64,000 bases of DNA, taken from Bacilli bacterium (lineage in GTDB: Bacteria; Bacillota_I; Bacilli_A; ML615J-28; CAG-698). Made by a program: the position numbers and the translations under genes. Positions within the stretch are counted from its first letter, which is position 1; each line of letters starts with the position of its first letter. Of this stretch, positions 27,640-35,937 are shown piece by piece. Below the pieces are notes generated by a model. That model saw nothing but the letters and a program-made list of their open reading frames with translations, did no database searches and was not told the origin of the DNA. Where the stretch lies: positions 248,001 to 312,000 of the forward strand of contig JAFZWP010000013.1 of NCBI GenBank assembly GCA_017617065.1. Direction: 5' to 3'.

Positions 27640-28853
27640 AAAAATCTTTACTTAAAAACTTTTTAAATTATGTAAGTTACGATACCATTTCCTCTCCTAC
27701 TAGTGGAACCCATCCATCTACAGCTCACCAATTTGAATTAGCAAAAGAATTAATTAGTGAGTTAGAGGAACTTGGCTGCAAAAATGTTTATTTAAGCGAT
27801 AAATGTTATTGTTACGCCGAAATTGAAGCAACAAAAACCTGTTACCCTACAATTGGCTTAATGGCACATGTGGATACGGCACCAGATATGAGTGGAAAAA
27901 ATGTTAAGCCACAAGTCATTGAGGATTATGATGGGGAAGATATTATTCTAAATAAAGAATTAAATATCATTATGAAGGCAAGCGAGTTTCCAAATCTAGC
28001 TAAAAGGAAAGGTGAAGTAATCGTAGTTACAGATGGTACTACTTTACTTGGAGCTGATGATAAAGCTGGTATTGCCATTATTATGGAAATTATTAAATAC
28101 CTTAAAGCTAACCCACATCTTCCTCACGGTAAAATTAAAATCTGTTTTACACCAGATGAAGAAATAGGTGAAGGAGCTGATAATGTAGATCTAGATAGAT
28201 TTGCATGTGACTTTGCTTATACTTATGATGGGGATGAAGAAAATATTATTAATTGCGAAAACTTTAATGCGGCTAGCGCTTTTGTTTATATTCAAGGTGC
28301 TAATATTCACCCAGGTAGCGCTAAAGATAAGATGAAAAATAGCATAATGATTGCTAATGAATTTGATAATTTATTATCACCATTTGCTCGTCCACAGTTT
28401 ACACAAAATTATGAAGGCTTCAATCATTTAAATGAAATCAAAGGAACAGTAGAATCTACGGAGATGAAATACATTATCCGTAACCACGATCTAGCTAAAT
28501 TTGAAAGTCAAAAACAAGATTTTGAAAAGGCGAGAAAGACAATTGATGCCAAATACGGAGAAGGTACATGCACTATTGTGATTAAAGATTCATATTTTAA
28601 TATGTATAATATTGTGGCAACTAAACCAGAAGTTGTTGATCGTGCTAAAGCTGCTATTAAAAAGGCTGGAATGGAGCCAGCTTTAGCACCTATTAGAGGA
28701 GGAACTGATGGGGCTAGACTTACATATGATGGTATCATTACTCCTAACCTTGGAACAGGCGGGGGAAATTACCATGGTAAATATGAATATGTAAGCCTTG
28801 ATGGTATGCAAAAAGCAGTAATGGTTGGTATTAATATCTTAACCACTAAATAA
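27636..28853 (+). CDS. pepT: Peptidase T (tripeptide aminopeptidase)
   Basis: PepT is a cytoplasmic dizinc M20 peptidase that removes the N-terminal residue of tripeptides. The 405 residues contain the metal-binding [36 protein letters not shown] and the C-terminal YHGKYEYVS motifs, plus the dimerisation lid (about 210-320, [22 protein letters not shown]). Length is standard. It is co-transcribed with yidD and ends in a strong terminator. Confidence 0.97.
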   Translation: MKKSLLKNFLNYVSYDTISSPTSGTHPSTAHQFELAKELISELEELGCKNVYLSDKCYCYAEIEATKTCYPTIGLMAHVDTAPDMSGKNVKPQVIEDYDGEDIILNKELNIIMKASEFPNLAKRKGEVIVVTDGTTLLGADDKAGIAIIMEIIKYLKANPHLPHGKIKICFTPDEEIGEGADNVDLDRFACDFAYTYDGDEENIINCENFNAASAFVYIQGANIHPGSAKDKMKNSIMIANEFDNLLSPFARPQFTQNYEGFNHLNEIKGTVESTEMKYIIRNHDLAKFESQKQDFEKARKTIDAKYGEGTCTIVIKDSYFNMYNIVATKPEVVDRAKAAIKKAGMEPALAPIRGGTDGARLTYDGIITPNLGTGGGNYHGKYEYVSLDGMQKAVMVGINILTTK

Positions 28854-28856
28854 AAT

Positions 28857-28891
28857 AAAAAAGGATACTACGAAAGTAGTATCCTTTTTTA
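28857..28891. terminator. Bidirectional terminator between pepT and queT
   Basis: A 9-bp stem extended by A-T pairs (28863-28871 with 28876-28884) with a GAAA tetraloop, flanked by A and T runs, lies between convergent genes. Confidence 0.85.
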
Positions 28892-29362
28892 TTCCTCAAT
28901 AAATTTAACAAGTGTTTCATTTTTCCTAATAAAGAAGAATAAGATATATCCTATTATACTTACCACAATAAATTCACTAGCTACTAAAGTTAGCCAAGTA
29001 GTAAAGAATTCATAGCCTAAGAAATACCATAACTCAAATGCTATAATCGGCATAAAGATAGTAGGCCATAGCGATGCAATGAACATATTCTTCTTAGTAA
29101 AGGAAATTAGAATAACACTAATTGCTGTATGCAGTGTTCCAAATATTAAATCCACATAACCAAGTTCAATGGAAAACAGATTAGCAATAAAGCAACCAAG
29201 TATTAATGAAATACAATAATCTCTTTTAAAGAAACAAAGTAATACTAATACTTCGGATATTCTAAATTGAATCGGTCCAAAAGAAATTGGAGCAAATAAT
29301 ACGGTTAACACAACATATAAAGCCGCAATCATTGCGAGTTTCACAATTCTTAATATAGTCAT
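28889..29362 (-). CDS. queT: Queuosine precursor transporter QueT
   Basis: QueT (DUF988) is the putative substrate-binding membrane component for queuosine precursors, usually with a shared ECF energising module. The 157 residues have five or so membrane helices and the family segments APISFGPIQFRISEVLVLL and IELGYVDLIFGTLHT. No ECF ATPase is in the window, consistent with a group II ECF system (known for such components). The call is strengthened by a preQ1-I-type riboswitch directly upstream. Confidence 0.92.
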   Translation of the reverse strand: MTILRIVKLAMIAALYVVLTVLFAPISFGPIQFRISEVLVLLCFFKRDYCISLILGCFIANLFSIELGYVDLIFGTLHTAISVILISFTKKNMFIASLWPTIFMPIIAFELWYFLGYEFFTTWLTLVASEFIVVSIIGYILFFFIRKNETLVKFIEE

Positions 29363-29366
29363 ATTT

Positions 29367-29415
29367 CCTCCTTGTTTTATTATTTTAGATGGTGGTTAGG
29401 CAAGGAACACCATCT
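29367..29415 (-). promoter_or_regulatory. PreQ1-I-type riboswitch controlling queT translation
   Basis: On the minus strand an 8-bp stem (29415-29408 with 29394-29387) closes a 13-base loop reading TTCCTTGCCTAAC, close to the Bacillus preQ1-I loop. An A-rich tail follows. CCTTG in the loop (29405-29401) pairs with CAAGG in the tail (29374-29370), an H-type pseudoknot that includes part of the AGGAGG ribosome-binding site. Ligand binding should hide it and switch off queT. Confidence 0.8.
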
Positions 29416-29421
29416 ATTATA

Positions 29422-30411
29422 TTAATCTTGTGTATTAGTAGTAGTATCTTCTACTTTTTGATCCTCTTTTAGAGCTTCCACCTCTATTTTTTTAGGAGCA
29501 GGAGCCTTAGCAGGTTTCTTTTCTTCATAATCAATTGGGAAAGCATTGATTCGATAAATTACAAATAAATAATAAACTACAAACGCAGTTGTATAGAAAT
29601 TAATTACTTGTGGCCAAAACCAAGCAATACCAAATGCGAGAAGCGTTGGAATAATAGTGCAAATACTAGCAATATTATAATATTCTTTTAGCTTAACTAA
29701 TGTGCCTTTCTTTCTAAAAATTAACCACATTACTAAAATCAAAACAAACGGTAAAACAAACATCATTAATGTACTAGTTAGAGTAAAAGCTGAAACGTAC
29801 ATTGTACCATATAGTTTAGCAAGCATTAAAGATATTCCATCTAAGAATTCATCAGTATTATTAAAACTAGCAAAATCTAAATTACAATCTTGATATGTGC
29901 TACCTTGAATTGTGTTAAATGTAATTGAAGTAACATCATTTACAGTTTCTTCTTTGGTATTTTGTAATTCATAATACTTAGGCGCAAACAACAAAATTGC
30001 ACTTTTTTCTTCTTTTACTAAATTATATTTTTCATATAAATCAGTGCTAGAAGAAAAACCATCATTATCAAAATCAAATACAAAATAGAATTTATAATTG
30101 CTATTATTAACCATACTATCAACTGTATAAATGGTCATAGTCTTATCTTCAGCTGTTAAAGATAAATCTTTTTCAATAACATAATTTTTGTTTTTGATTT
30201 CACTATAATCAAAATCACTAGTAGCATCTTGATAATCTTTTGTTAAATATGCATTTGTTGGAATGACATATTGTGGCTTGCTATGTTTATATTTGATTGG
30301 CACAATAGCAAGATATGTGCATGCCATAAATATAACCAAGGCAATGAGTACACTCATTGTTCTAAAACGTCTCATTTTTAATGGAAAAATAAACGATTTC
30401 AAAAAGTTCAT
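29422..30411 (-). CDS. DUF1189-like membrane protein
   Basis: The 329 residues have one N-terminal helix (about 18-37), an extracytoplasmic region of about 160 residues, and three or four helices (about 205-290), then a Lys/Pro/Glu-rich cytoplasmic tail. FLKSFIFPLKMRRFRTMSV at the start and the overall topology fit the DUF1189 family of Firmicutes, of unknown function. It lies upstream of the queT riboswitch and downstream of a separate terminator. The family assignment is by topology and pattern only. Confidence 0.6.
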   Translation of the reverse strand: MNFLKSFIFPLKMRRFRTMSVLIALVIFMACTYLAIVPIKYKHSKPQYVIPTNAYLTKDYQDATSDFDYSEIKNKNYVIEKDLSLTAEDKTMTIYTVDSMVNNSNYKFYFVFDFDNDGFSSSTDLYEKYNLVKEEKSAILLFAPKYYELQNTKEETVNDVTSITFNTIQGSTYQDCNLDFASFNNTDEFLDGISLMLAKLYGTMYVSAFTLTSTLMMFVLPFVLILVMWLIFRKKGTLVKLKEYYNIASICTIIPTLLAFGIAWFWPQVINFYTTAFVVYYLFVIYRINAFPIDYEEKKPAKAPAPKKIEVEALKEDQKVEDTTTNTQD

Positions 30412-30460
30412 ATTCTACCTCACAACATAAAGGATTATACCAAAACATTACCAATTAAGC

Positions 30461-30493
30461 AATTAAAAACTGCTAGCAGGCTAGCAGTTTAAT
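30461..30493 (-). terminator. Terminator after the small membrane protein gene
   Basis: A 10-bp stem (30467-30476 with 30481-30490) with a 4-base loop follows the stop at 30496; the minus-strand T run is short. Confidence 0.6.
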
Positions 30494-30495
30494 TC

Positions 30496-31164
30496 TTAAT
30501 TAAGTTTATCTTTTAATTCTTTGTTTTCTCTTTCTAGTTCTTCAACTCTTTGCTTTAATGCTTCATACTCAGCTTTATCAACTTTAATGAATCCCGCTTC
30601 TACAATCTTACCTAGTCTTTTACCTAAGATGTTTGTGGTAAGAAGTAGGGCAAGTGCCGCAATACATGAAACAATAAAGATTGTAGTGAAAGCACCATGG
30701 AATATATCAGCACCAAGTATTGCCATAATTAATACAATATCAATAGCACCAACTAAAATATATGTTATAAGTTGTAAAACAAAGAAGTGTTTATCTAGTG
30801 CTCCATATGTAGTTACAATAATAACAAATAATACCGATGTAATAACAACGATTCCTGTAAACTTACCAAAGCCTTCTGATAAACTAAATTTACTCCAGAA
30901 ATGAATAAACCCTAGCGTTGCACTAACTGCTAACAAAACTAGGCAACTAATCGATAATACTTTTTTAGATTCAAACATATCTAAAGCATTATTAGCAAAG
31001 AAACATCCAGCAGCAATTACTGCTAAGCTTAACATAATTGGTAAAAGTATTTTATCCTTATCAAATACTGGTGCTTTAAATACAGCAGCGATAAGCATTG
31101 CCATAACTAAGCCAACAGATACTATTGATACGATTACTAAAGTTTTTTGAATTTTAGCTAACAT
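30496..31164 (-). CDS. Hypothetical six-helix membrane protein with C-terminal coiled coil
   Basis: From the ATG at 31164 (AAAAGGAG about 8 bases upstream; the extra 13 codons of the longer ORF lack a site) the 222-residue protein has six predicted membrane helices and ends in a short heptad-like coiled coil (about 193-222, YEALKQRVEELERENKELK). No family is recognised. It is a single-gene transcript with its own terminator. Confidence 0.6.
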   Translation of the reverse strand: MLAKIQKTLVIVSIVSVGLVMAMLIAAVFKAPVFDKDKILLPIMLSLAVIAAGCFFANNALDMFESKKVLSISCLVLLAVSATLGFIHFWSKFSLSEGFGKFTGIVVITSVLFVIIVTTYGALDKHFFVLQLITYILVGAIDIVLIMAILGADIFHGAFTTIFIVSCIAALALLLTTNILGKRLGKIVEAGFIKVDKAEYEALKQRVEELERENKELKDKLN

Positions 31165-31215
31165 AATAAAAACTCCTTTTCTTATTACAAATGCATTATA
31201 CAATAAACTATATTT

Positions 31216-32133
31216 TTATTCAATTTGCGGCTTATCTACTTCTTCAAGAAAAGCTTTTATTTCTTTAGTATATTCTTCTTTGTAATCAGTTAAGCTATTA
31301 GCATGTAAGCTATGATAAATCACCATTTTATGTTTACTCTTTAATCTCTCATTTAAAGTGTAAGCATCCTTAACTGGTACAGCTTCATCAATATCACCAT
31401 GAATGATTAAAACTGGCGTTTTAATCTTTTCAATAATGTCATCAATTGATGTTTTTTTAAATGAGAAACCATACAATAGTTTACAAGTGAATGATGCTAG
31501 TGGACAAAATATAACTCCTGGCAAATGGCCATGATCAATTTGTCCTTTTAAAATATTCACAAAGGAAATATATCCGCAGTCTTCAATAATAAACTTAATA
31601 TCATCGCGATATCTATTTATTTGCATCGCTACATTTGCTCCCATGGATACACCATGTAAGCCAATGCTAATATCACTACCAAATTTAACCTTTAATTGAT
31701 CAATTATTTGATTTAGATCAAGAGTCTCAAGATATCCCATAGTGGATAAGGTTTTTTCATTATCGCCATGACGTCTCTCATCATATAAAACAATGTTATA
31801 TCCTAATCTATAAAAGATTAAACCATATTCAAGTTCTGCTTCACGATTAACTAAATACCCGTGGCAACAAACAACAAACTTTTTAGAGCCAGGATATAAC
31901 ATATAATCTCCATGAATGATGTATCCATCATTCATTTGAAATGTTATGTCAATTCTTTGTGATTTATCATATTCAGTTGTAAATCTTTCTTTTTCCCAAT
32001 TAGCACTAACCATTTCTCTAGATTCACATTTAGGATGCGTTGTCATAATTGCTAAATATAAAGGTAGAGAAATTAATACTGATATTATAACTGAAGCAAC
32101 TAAAGCAATTAATACTATAAAATACCAAGGCAT
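31216..32133 (-). CDS. Membrane-anchored alpha/beta hydrolase
   Basis: The 305 residues start with a membrane helix (about 4-28). The hydrolase domain has VCCHGYLVN (oxyanion region), the nucleophile elbow HGVSMGAN, the acid-residue strand LIIHGDIDEAVP and the catalytic His in SLHANS. The Ser-Asp-His triad is therefore visible. Such enzymes are esterases, lipases or peptidases; the substrate cannot be told. It overlaps the AlkD-like gene by one base. Confidence 0.85.
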   Translation of the reverse strand: MPWYFIVLIALVASVIISVLISLPLYLAIMTTHPKCESREMVSANWEKERFTTEYDKSQRIDITFQMNDGYIIHGDYMLYPGSKKFVVCCHGYLVNREAELEYGLIFYRLGYNIVLYDERRHGDNEKTLSTMGYLETLDLNQIIDQLKVKFGSDISIGLHGVSMGANVAMQINRYRDDIKFIIEDCGYISFVNILKGQIDHGHLPGVIFCPLASFTCKLLYGFSFKKTSIDDIIEKIKTPVLIIHGDIDEAVPVKDAYTLNERLKSKHKMVIYHSLHANSLTDYKEEYTKEIKAFLEEVDKPQIE

Positions 32134-32819
32134 TATTTTATCCTAAACTCTTTCAAATACTTTTTTTGTTCTTCGCTTATGCGATAACTTTCAATTGCTT
32201 TTTTAATAGTTATATTGTTAACAGTTTTATTTAATAAACCATTTTCAATATATTTAATTGCTTCATTATATTTTTTAGCTAAGGCGGTAGCAAAATACCA
32301 TCCTTGCATCATTTGTACATAATACTCATCGTTATTAATACTAGCTACAATTTCTAAATATTCTTCTTTAAATAAATCATCTAAAAATAGTGCGAGTAAT
32401 ACGCCAACGCCATATCTTATATAATAAGTATTACCAGTATCAATCCATCTCTTAATCTCTAGTATTGTTTTATCTGGATTTTTCTTTAGAGCAACTGGAG
32501 TTGCTTGGTCACAAGTTGCCCAGTTATCAATGTAAGGTAAGAAGGTATTAATCATTACAAGAGTTTTATCATAATCTTTTTCCATACCAATGAGAAATGA
32601 ATGAATCTGGTTTTCCTCAAAATATTGATGAGGTAAATCGGTGATAAATTCTTCTTTATAATTATCTTTATTCATATCTTTAGCTATTCCCCTTAAGTCA
32701 GGAGTTCTAACGCCAATGATAGAGTTAGAATCCACTGTAGGGATTAGTTTATATTGGAATGATTGATAATTTTTATCTTGTTTATTAAATAATAATTCCT
32801 GTAATGATTTTTTATTCAT
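32133..32819 (-). CDS. DNA alkylation repair protein, AlkD-like HEAT-repeat family
   Basis: The 228 residues are all-helical and carry motifs of the COG4912 family: GVRTPDLRGIAKDM, PYIDNWATCDQ, RYGVGVLLALFLDD, QMMQGWYFATALAKKY and KAIESYRIS. AlkD members remove bulky alkylated bases without base flipping, using conserved Trp and Asp residues; those in WATCD and GWYFA are present. It is followed, with one base overlap, by the hydrolase gene and lies 14 bases after an XRE regulator. Confidence 0.88.
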   Translation of the reverse strand: MNKKSLQELLFNKQDKNYQSFQYKLIPTVDSNSIIGVRTPDLRGIAKDMNKDNYKEEFITDLPHQYFEENQIHSFLIGMEKDYDKTLVMINTFLPYIDNWATCDQATPVALKKNPDKTILEIKRWIDTGNTYYIRYGVGVLLALFLDDLFKEEYLEIVASINNDEYYVQMMQGWYFATALAKKYNEAIKYIENGLLNKTVNNITIKKAIESYRISEEQKKYLKEFRIK

Positions 32820-32833
32820 AATTATTCCTTTAA

Positions 32834-33547
32834 TTATTCTTTATCTTCGTCTTCTTCGTCGTAATCATCTGGATCTATCTTTTCGCCTCTTTTTTCAGCG
32901 ATAGATTTATCAAGTGGTCCAGCTAATGTATAGAAAAGTGGAACAGCTAAAAACATAACCCATGTAGGGTGCCATATACCTAAATAAACACCGATTGTTA
33001 AATAGACAAGTGCAGTTAAAACTGGAAATGCAAATGGAGTAAATCTTCTTTTCTTAATACAAGAAACAATTGATGATATTACAACTGGTACTAAGAAGAT
33101 TACCCATAATTTCTGCCATTGATCATTATATAAGAAAGAGATTGTGAAATATACTGCTACAGCAACAATATATAGTATTCCCGTGGCAATATGATCAATA
33201 GTGCTAATCTTTTTATATCTAGCCTGTTCTTCAGGTGGTAAGTTAGCCCATCTTTTTTCTTCTAGTTTTTCTTTTAGTTCTTTAATACTATTTTCTTTTT
33301 CGCTTTCTTTTTCTTTTACATCTTCTGCTATTTCTTCAATATCTTGATTAGTTTGAAGCAAATCATCAAGTGATACATTATAAAGTTTTGCTAAGCAAAT
33401 TAAATTATCAGTATCAGGTGAAGATTCAGCTCTTTCCCATTTAGATACAGCTTGACGAGATAACCCTAATTTATCTGCAAGTTCTTCTTGCGATAATCCG
33501 TTTTTCTTTCTTAACTCTACTAATCTGTTTGCAATTTCAATATTCAT
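32834..33547 (-). CDS. XRE-family transcriptional regulator with membrane domain
   Basis: Residues 1-60 form a Cro/C1-type helix-turn-helix (LRKKNGLSQEELADKLGLSR, then QAVSKWERAESSPD). A charged coiled-coil linker (about 75-105) leads to four predicted membrane helices (about 125-215) and an acidic tail. Such membrane-tethered XRE proteins are common in Firmicutes and may sense membrane stress (inference). Two inverted repeats in its own upstream region are candidate operators. It appears to lead an operon with the AlkD-like and hydrolase genes. Confidence 0.9.
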   Translation of the reverse strand: MNIEIANRLVELRKKNGLSQEELADKLGLSRQAVSKWERAESSPDTDNLICLAKLYNVSLDDLLQTNQDIEEIAEDVKEKESEKENSIKELKEKLEEKRWANLPPEEQARYKKISTIDHIATGILYIVAVAVYFTISFLYNDQWQKLWVIFLVPVVISSIVSCIKKRRFTPFAFPVLTALVYLTIGVYLGIWHPTWVMFLAVPLFYTLAGPLDKSIAEKRGEKIDPDDYDEEDEDKE

Positions 33548-33622
33548 AATTTTCCCTCCTAATTACACTTACATTTTATAAAATAGGGCGGTTGCGTTCT
33601 ACCAATTCTACTTTTCATTCAG

Positions 33623-33659
33623 GCAACTATTGGTTGCATAGATAAAAATAGTTATCTAT
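33623..33659. repeat. Two adjacent inverted repeats upstream of the XRE gene, candidate operators
   Basis: GCAAC/GTTGC arms (33623-33627, 33633-33637) and ATAGATAA/TTATCTAT arms (33638-33645, 33652-33659) abut each other. They lie just downstream of a TATAAT box (33669-33664, minus strand), in the transcript leader. The intergenic stretch 33548-33760 otherwise holds only a terminator. Confidence 0.4.
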
Positions 33660-33716
33660 ATACATTATATATTTACTTTCATAAAACTTCTATTGTTTTT
33701 TTTATATAAAGGCAAT

Positions 33717-33747
33717 AAAAAAAGGCTAGAAATTCTAGCCTTCTTTT
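33717..33747 (-). terminator. Terminator of the small lipoprotein gene
   Basis: A 9-bp stem (33722-33730 with 33734-33742) with a short loop and flanking A and T runs follows the stop at 33761. Confidence 0.75.
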
Positions 33748-33760
33748 ATATTAGAGCATC

Positions 33761-34117
33761 TTATTTCTTGAATGCTTTTAGAGCTTCTTCATTTCCGTAG
33801 AATACCCATTTGCCAACTAATGTAGCATTAGATTTGCCTTCTGCGTTTTGAGTTTTTTCATAAGCAGCTTTTGCTTGTTTTGCAGTCTTATAAAGATCTG
33901 CAGTATAAGTGCTTGATAAAGCTTCGCTTAGTGAATCTTTAGTACCAGTAACGTTTCCAACATAGCCATCTTCTTTAACTTCACTAGCAACTGAAGTAGT
34001 AGCGATATAGCCTGCTTTTTTCATTTTAGCAGCAGCAGCTTCTGTATCTTTAGGTGCACAAGCAACTAGTAAAACAACTACTACTAATAATGTAATAACG
34101 CTTAAAATTCTTCTCAT
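33761..34117 (-). CDS. Small lipoprotein of unknown function
   Basis: The 118 residues start with a lipoprotein signal peptide ending LLVACAPK (lipobox Cys20). The mature part of about 98 residues is rich in Ala, Lys and Thr, with a KTAKQAKAAYEK helix and a C-terminal GKWVFYGNEEALKAF. It resembles short secreted proteins of Firmicutes without assigned function. It is monocistronic, with its own ribosome-binding site (GGAGG) and terminator. Confidence 0.75.
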   Translation of the reverse strand: MRRILSVITLLVVVVLLVACAPKDTEAAAAKMKKAGYIATTSVASEVKEDGYVGNVTGTKDSLSEALSSTYTADLYKTAKQAKAAYEKTQNAEGKSNATLVGKWVFYGNEEALKAFKK

Positions 34118-34255
34118 AGTTAACCTCCATTAAATTATTATTACATAACCATTATAGCACAATTTATTATTTTATCAATAACCTAAGCAATAATAATATG
34201 CATTTTCTAATGAAAAAATTATTAAATTATTATATAATGGTTTTGAGGAAAAAGT

Positions 34256-35425
34256 ATGAAAAAAATTAAACCAAGTTTTAAACAAAAATTTATGTATGGC
34301 TTTGATAAATTTAGAATGAAGCCATACATCAAACAAACATATTCTTTTAAGCCAACACCTCTTGATATAAGGGGGCCTTTTATTGTGGCATCTAGTAGAA
34401 TAAATAGTGCTGATCAATATTTAATAATGTTGTCTTTTAAAGAATATATTTATTTTACATTTAACGAAGGTGTATATAGAACTAATCCTGAGGTTGCTAA
34501 GAAACAAGATTTTTATGGTAACATTCCATACAAAATTGGTTATCCGATTGAATCATATAAAGATAAGCTTTTAGAAATTGTGAAGAATGGAAACAATTTA
34601 TGTATTTATCCAGAAATGTATACTAACTATTCAGGCGTTACTAGCCCAATAGATAAAAGCGTAGCTGAGATTATTAAAGAAGCTGGATGTACTCTAGTTA
34701 CATATTGTTTTACTGGTGGATATTTTACAGAGCCTGCTTGGGCTAAAGAAAAACGAAAAGGTTGGACAAACGGTCACATCGTTAATGTTTATTCTAAATA
34801 TGATTTAGAAAAAATGACAACTGCCCAAATTACTAATATTTTAGAAGATGACCTTAAAGAAGATGCCTACGCTAGACAATGCAATTCACCAATCACTTAT
34901 TCATGCGATCATTTAGCTGAAGGAATTGAAAATATCTTATATCTATGTCCTAAGTGTGGAGAGTATGATTCGTTTGTGGCTAGTGGCAAAGATTATAACT
35001 GCACAAAATGTGACACTCGAGGATCATACACTGACCAAGGGCTCATCCATGCCAATTTCAAGTTTAAAACTGTAACTGATTATATTAAATGGGAAGAAGC
35101 CCAAATTGATAGAATAGCCGATAGTGAAATCAACTTTAATGATAACGATATATCATTATCACAAATTAATGATGACCATTCACTAAAACTAATCACTACT
35201 GATAAATTGCATATAGATAAAGATGGAATGAGTGTTGGCTATCATACATTCTTATTTAATGATATTCAAAAAGTGGAAGTTGATGATAAAGCAACAACAT
35301 TAGTCTTTAGTCATAATAATGATTATTACAAATTATCTGGTCCAAACTTTAAACCATTAAAGTATCGTAAACTATTCTATAAACGTAAAGAAGCAATTAG
35401 ATTATATGGACTAGGTCCTAAATAA
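34256..35425 (+). CDS. PlsC-like acyltransferase paralogue with zinc ribbon, probably catalytically inactive
   Basis: The 389 residues align in layout with the 422-residue gene at 35938. The first 200 residues resemble an acylglycerolphosphate acyltransferase, but the catalytic H-x4-D is R48-INSA-D53 and the second motif reads YPEMYTNYSG. A zinc ribbon (about 235-262, CPKCGEYD ... CTKCDTRG) and a C-terminal domain of about 120 residues follow. Loss of the catalytic His suggests a binding, regulatory or partner role (inference). It is the only plus-strand gene in this part, and its terminator is shared with msrA. Confidence 0.7.
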   Translation: MKKIKPSFKQKFMYGFDKFRMKPYIKQTYSFKPTPLDIRGPFIVASSRINSADQYLIMLSFKEYIYFTFNEGVYRTNPEVAKKQDFYGNIPYKIGYPIESYKDKLLEIVKNGNNLCIYPEMYTNYSGVTSPIDKSVAEIIKEAGCTLVTYCFTGGYFTEPAWAKEKRKGWTNGHIVNVYSKYDLEKMTTAQITNILEDDLKEDAYARQCNSPITYSCDHLAEGIENILYLCPKCGEYDSFVASGKDYNCTKCDTRGSYTDQGLIHANFKFKTVTDYIKWEEAQIDRIADSEINFNDNDISLSQINDDHSLKLITTDKLHIDKDGMSVGYHTFLFNDIQKVEVDDKATTLVFSHNNDYYKLSGPNFKPLKYRKLFYKRKEAIRLYGLGPK

Positions 35426-35459
35426 AAATGATGTAACGAAAGTTACATCATTTTTTTCT
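35422..35459. terminator. Bidirectional terminator between the PlsC-like gene and msrA
   Basis: A 12-bp perfect stem (35426-35437 with 35442-35453) with a GAAA tetraloop and T run; the msrA stop codon lies inside it. Confidence 0.85.
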
Positions 35460-35936
35460 ACCAGATTTATTTAATTCTTCTTCAAATTCTTCAGGATTTT
35501 TTAAGTGATACTTTTGATGGTACTCTTCAGCTTCATAAAACACTTTAAACTTTTCAATAGCAATATATACTTTTTTATTAGTTTGCTGTTCTAATTCTTT
35601 TATTTGTTTAATAGCTTCTTCTTTTTCATCTATATCATTATAATATATTGCTAGTGTATAAGAATGACCTCTATCGATAAACTGACCATTTTCATCAAAT
35701 GGATCAACATTTTCCAAAAAGAATTGTAGTATCTCTTTATAACTAATAATAGTTTCATCATATATAACTTTAATAGTTTCACGATGAAGCGTTTTTTGAC
35801 TTTTAACTTCTTCATAAGTAGGACTAACTTCATCTCCACCTGAATAGCCACTAACTACATCAACGACTCCATTCAGACTAGATATAAATGATGCAATGCA
35901 CCAAAAGCAACCTCCTGCTAAATATGCATTTTTCAT
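35448..35936 (-). CDS. msrA: Peptide-methionine (S)-S-oxide reductase
   Basis: MsrA repairs oxidised methionine. The catalytic GGCFWC motif is at residues 8-13 and is followed by VVSGYSGG, then YHQKYHLKNPEEF near the C-terminus. The 162 residues are a standard length with no fused MsrB. It stands between the two PlsC-like/zinc-ribbon paralogues and starts right after the second one's stop, so they are probably co-transcribed. It ends with TGA. Confidence 0.97.
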   Translation of the reverse strand: MKNAYLAGGCFWCIASFISSLNGVVDVVSGYSGGDEVSPTYEEVKSQKTLHRETIKVIYDETIISYKEILQFFLENVDPFDENGQFIDRGHSYTLAIYYNDIDEKEEAIKQIKELEQQTNKKVYIAIEKFKVFYEAEEYHQKYHLKNPEEFEEELNKSGRKK

Positions 35937-35937
35937 A

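Noticed and set aside
34175-34417. Minus-strand ORF of 80 codons opposite the start of the PlsC-like gene
   Set aside because: It lies antisense to a gene with clear domains, has no ribosome-binding site and shows no family motif.
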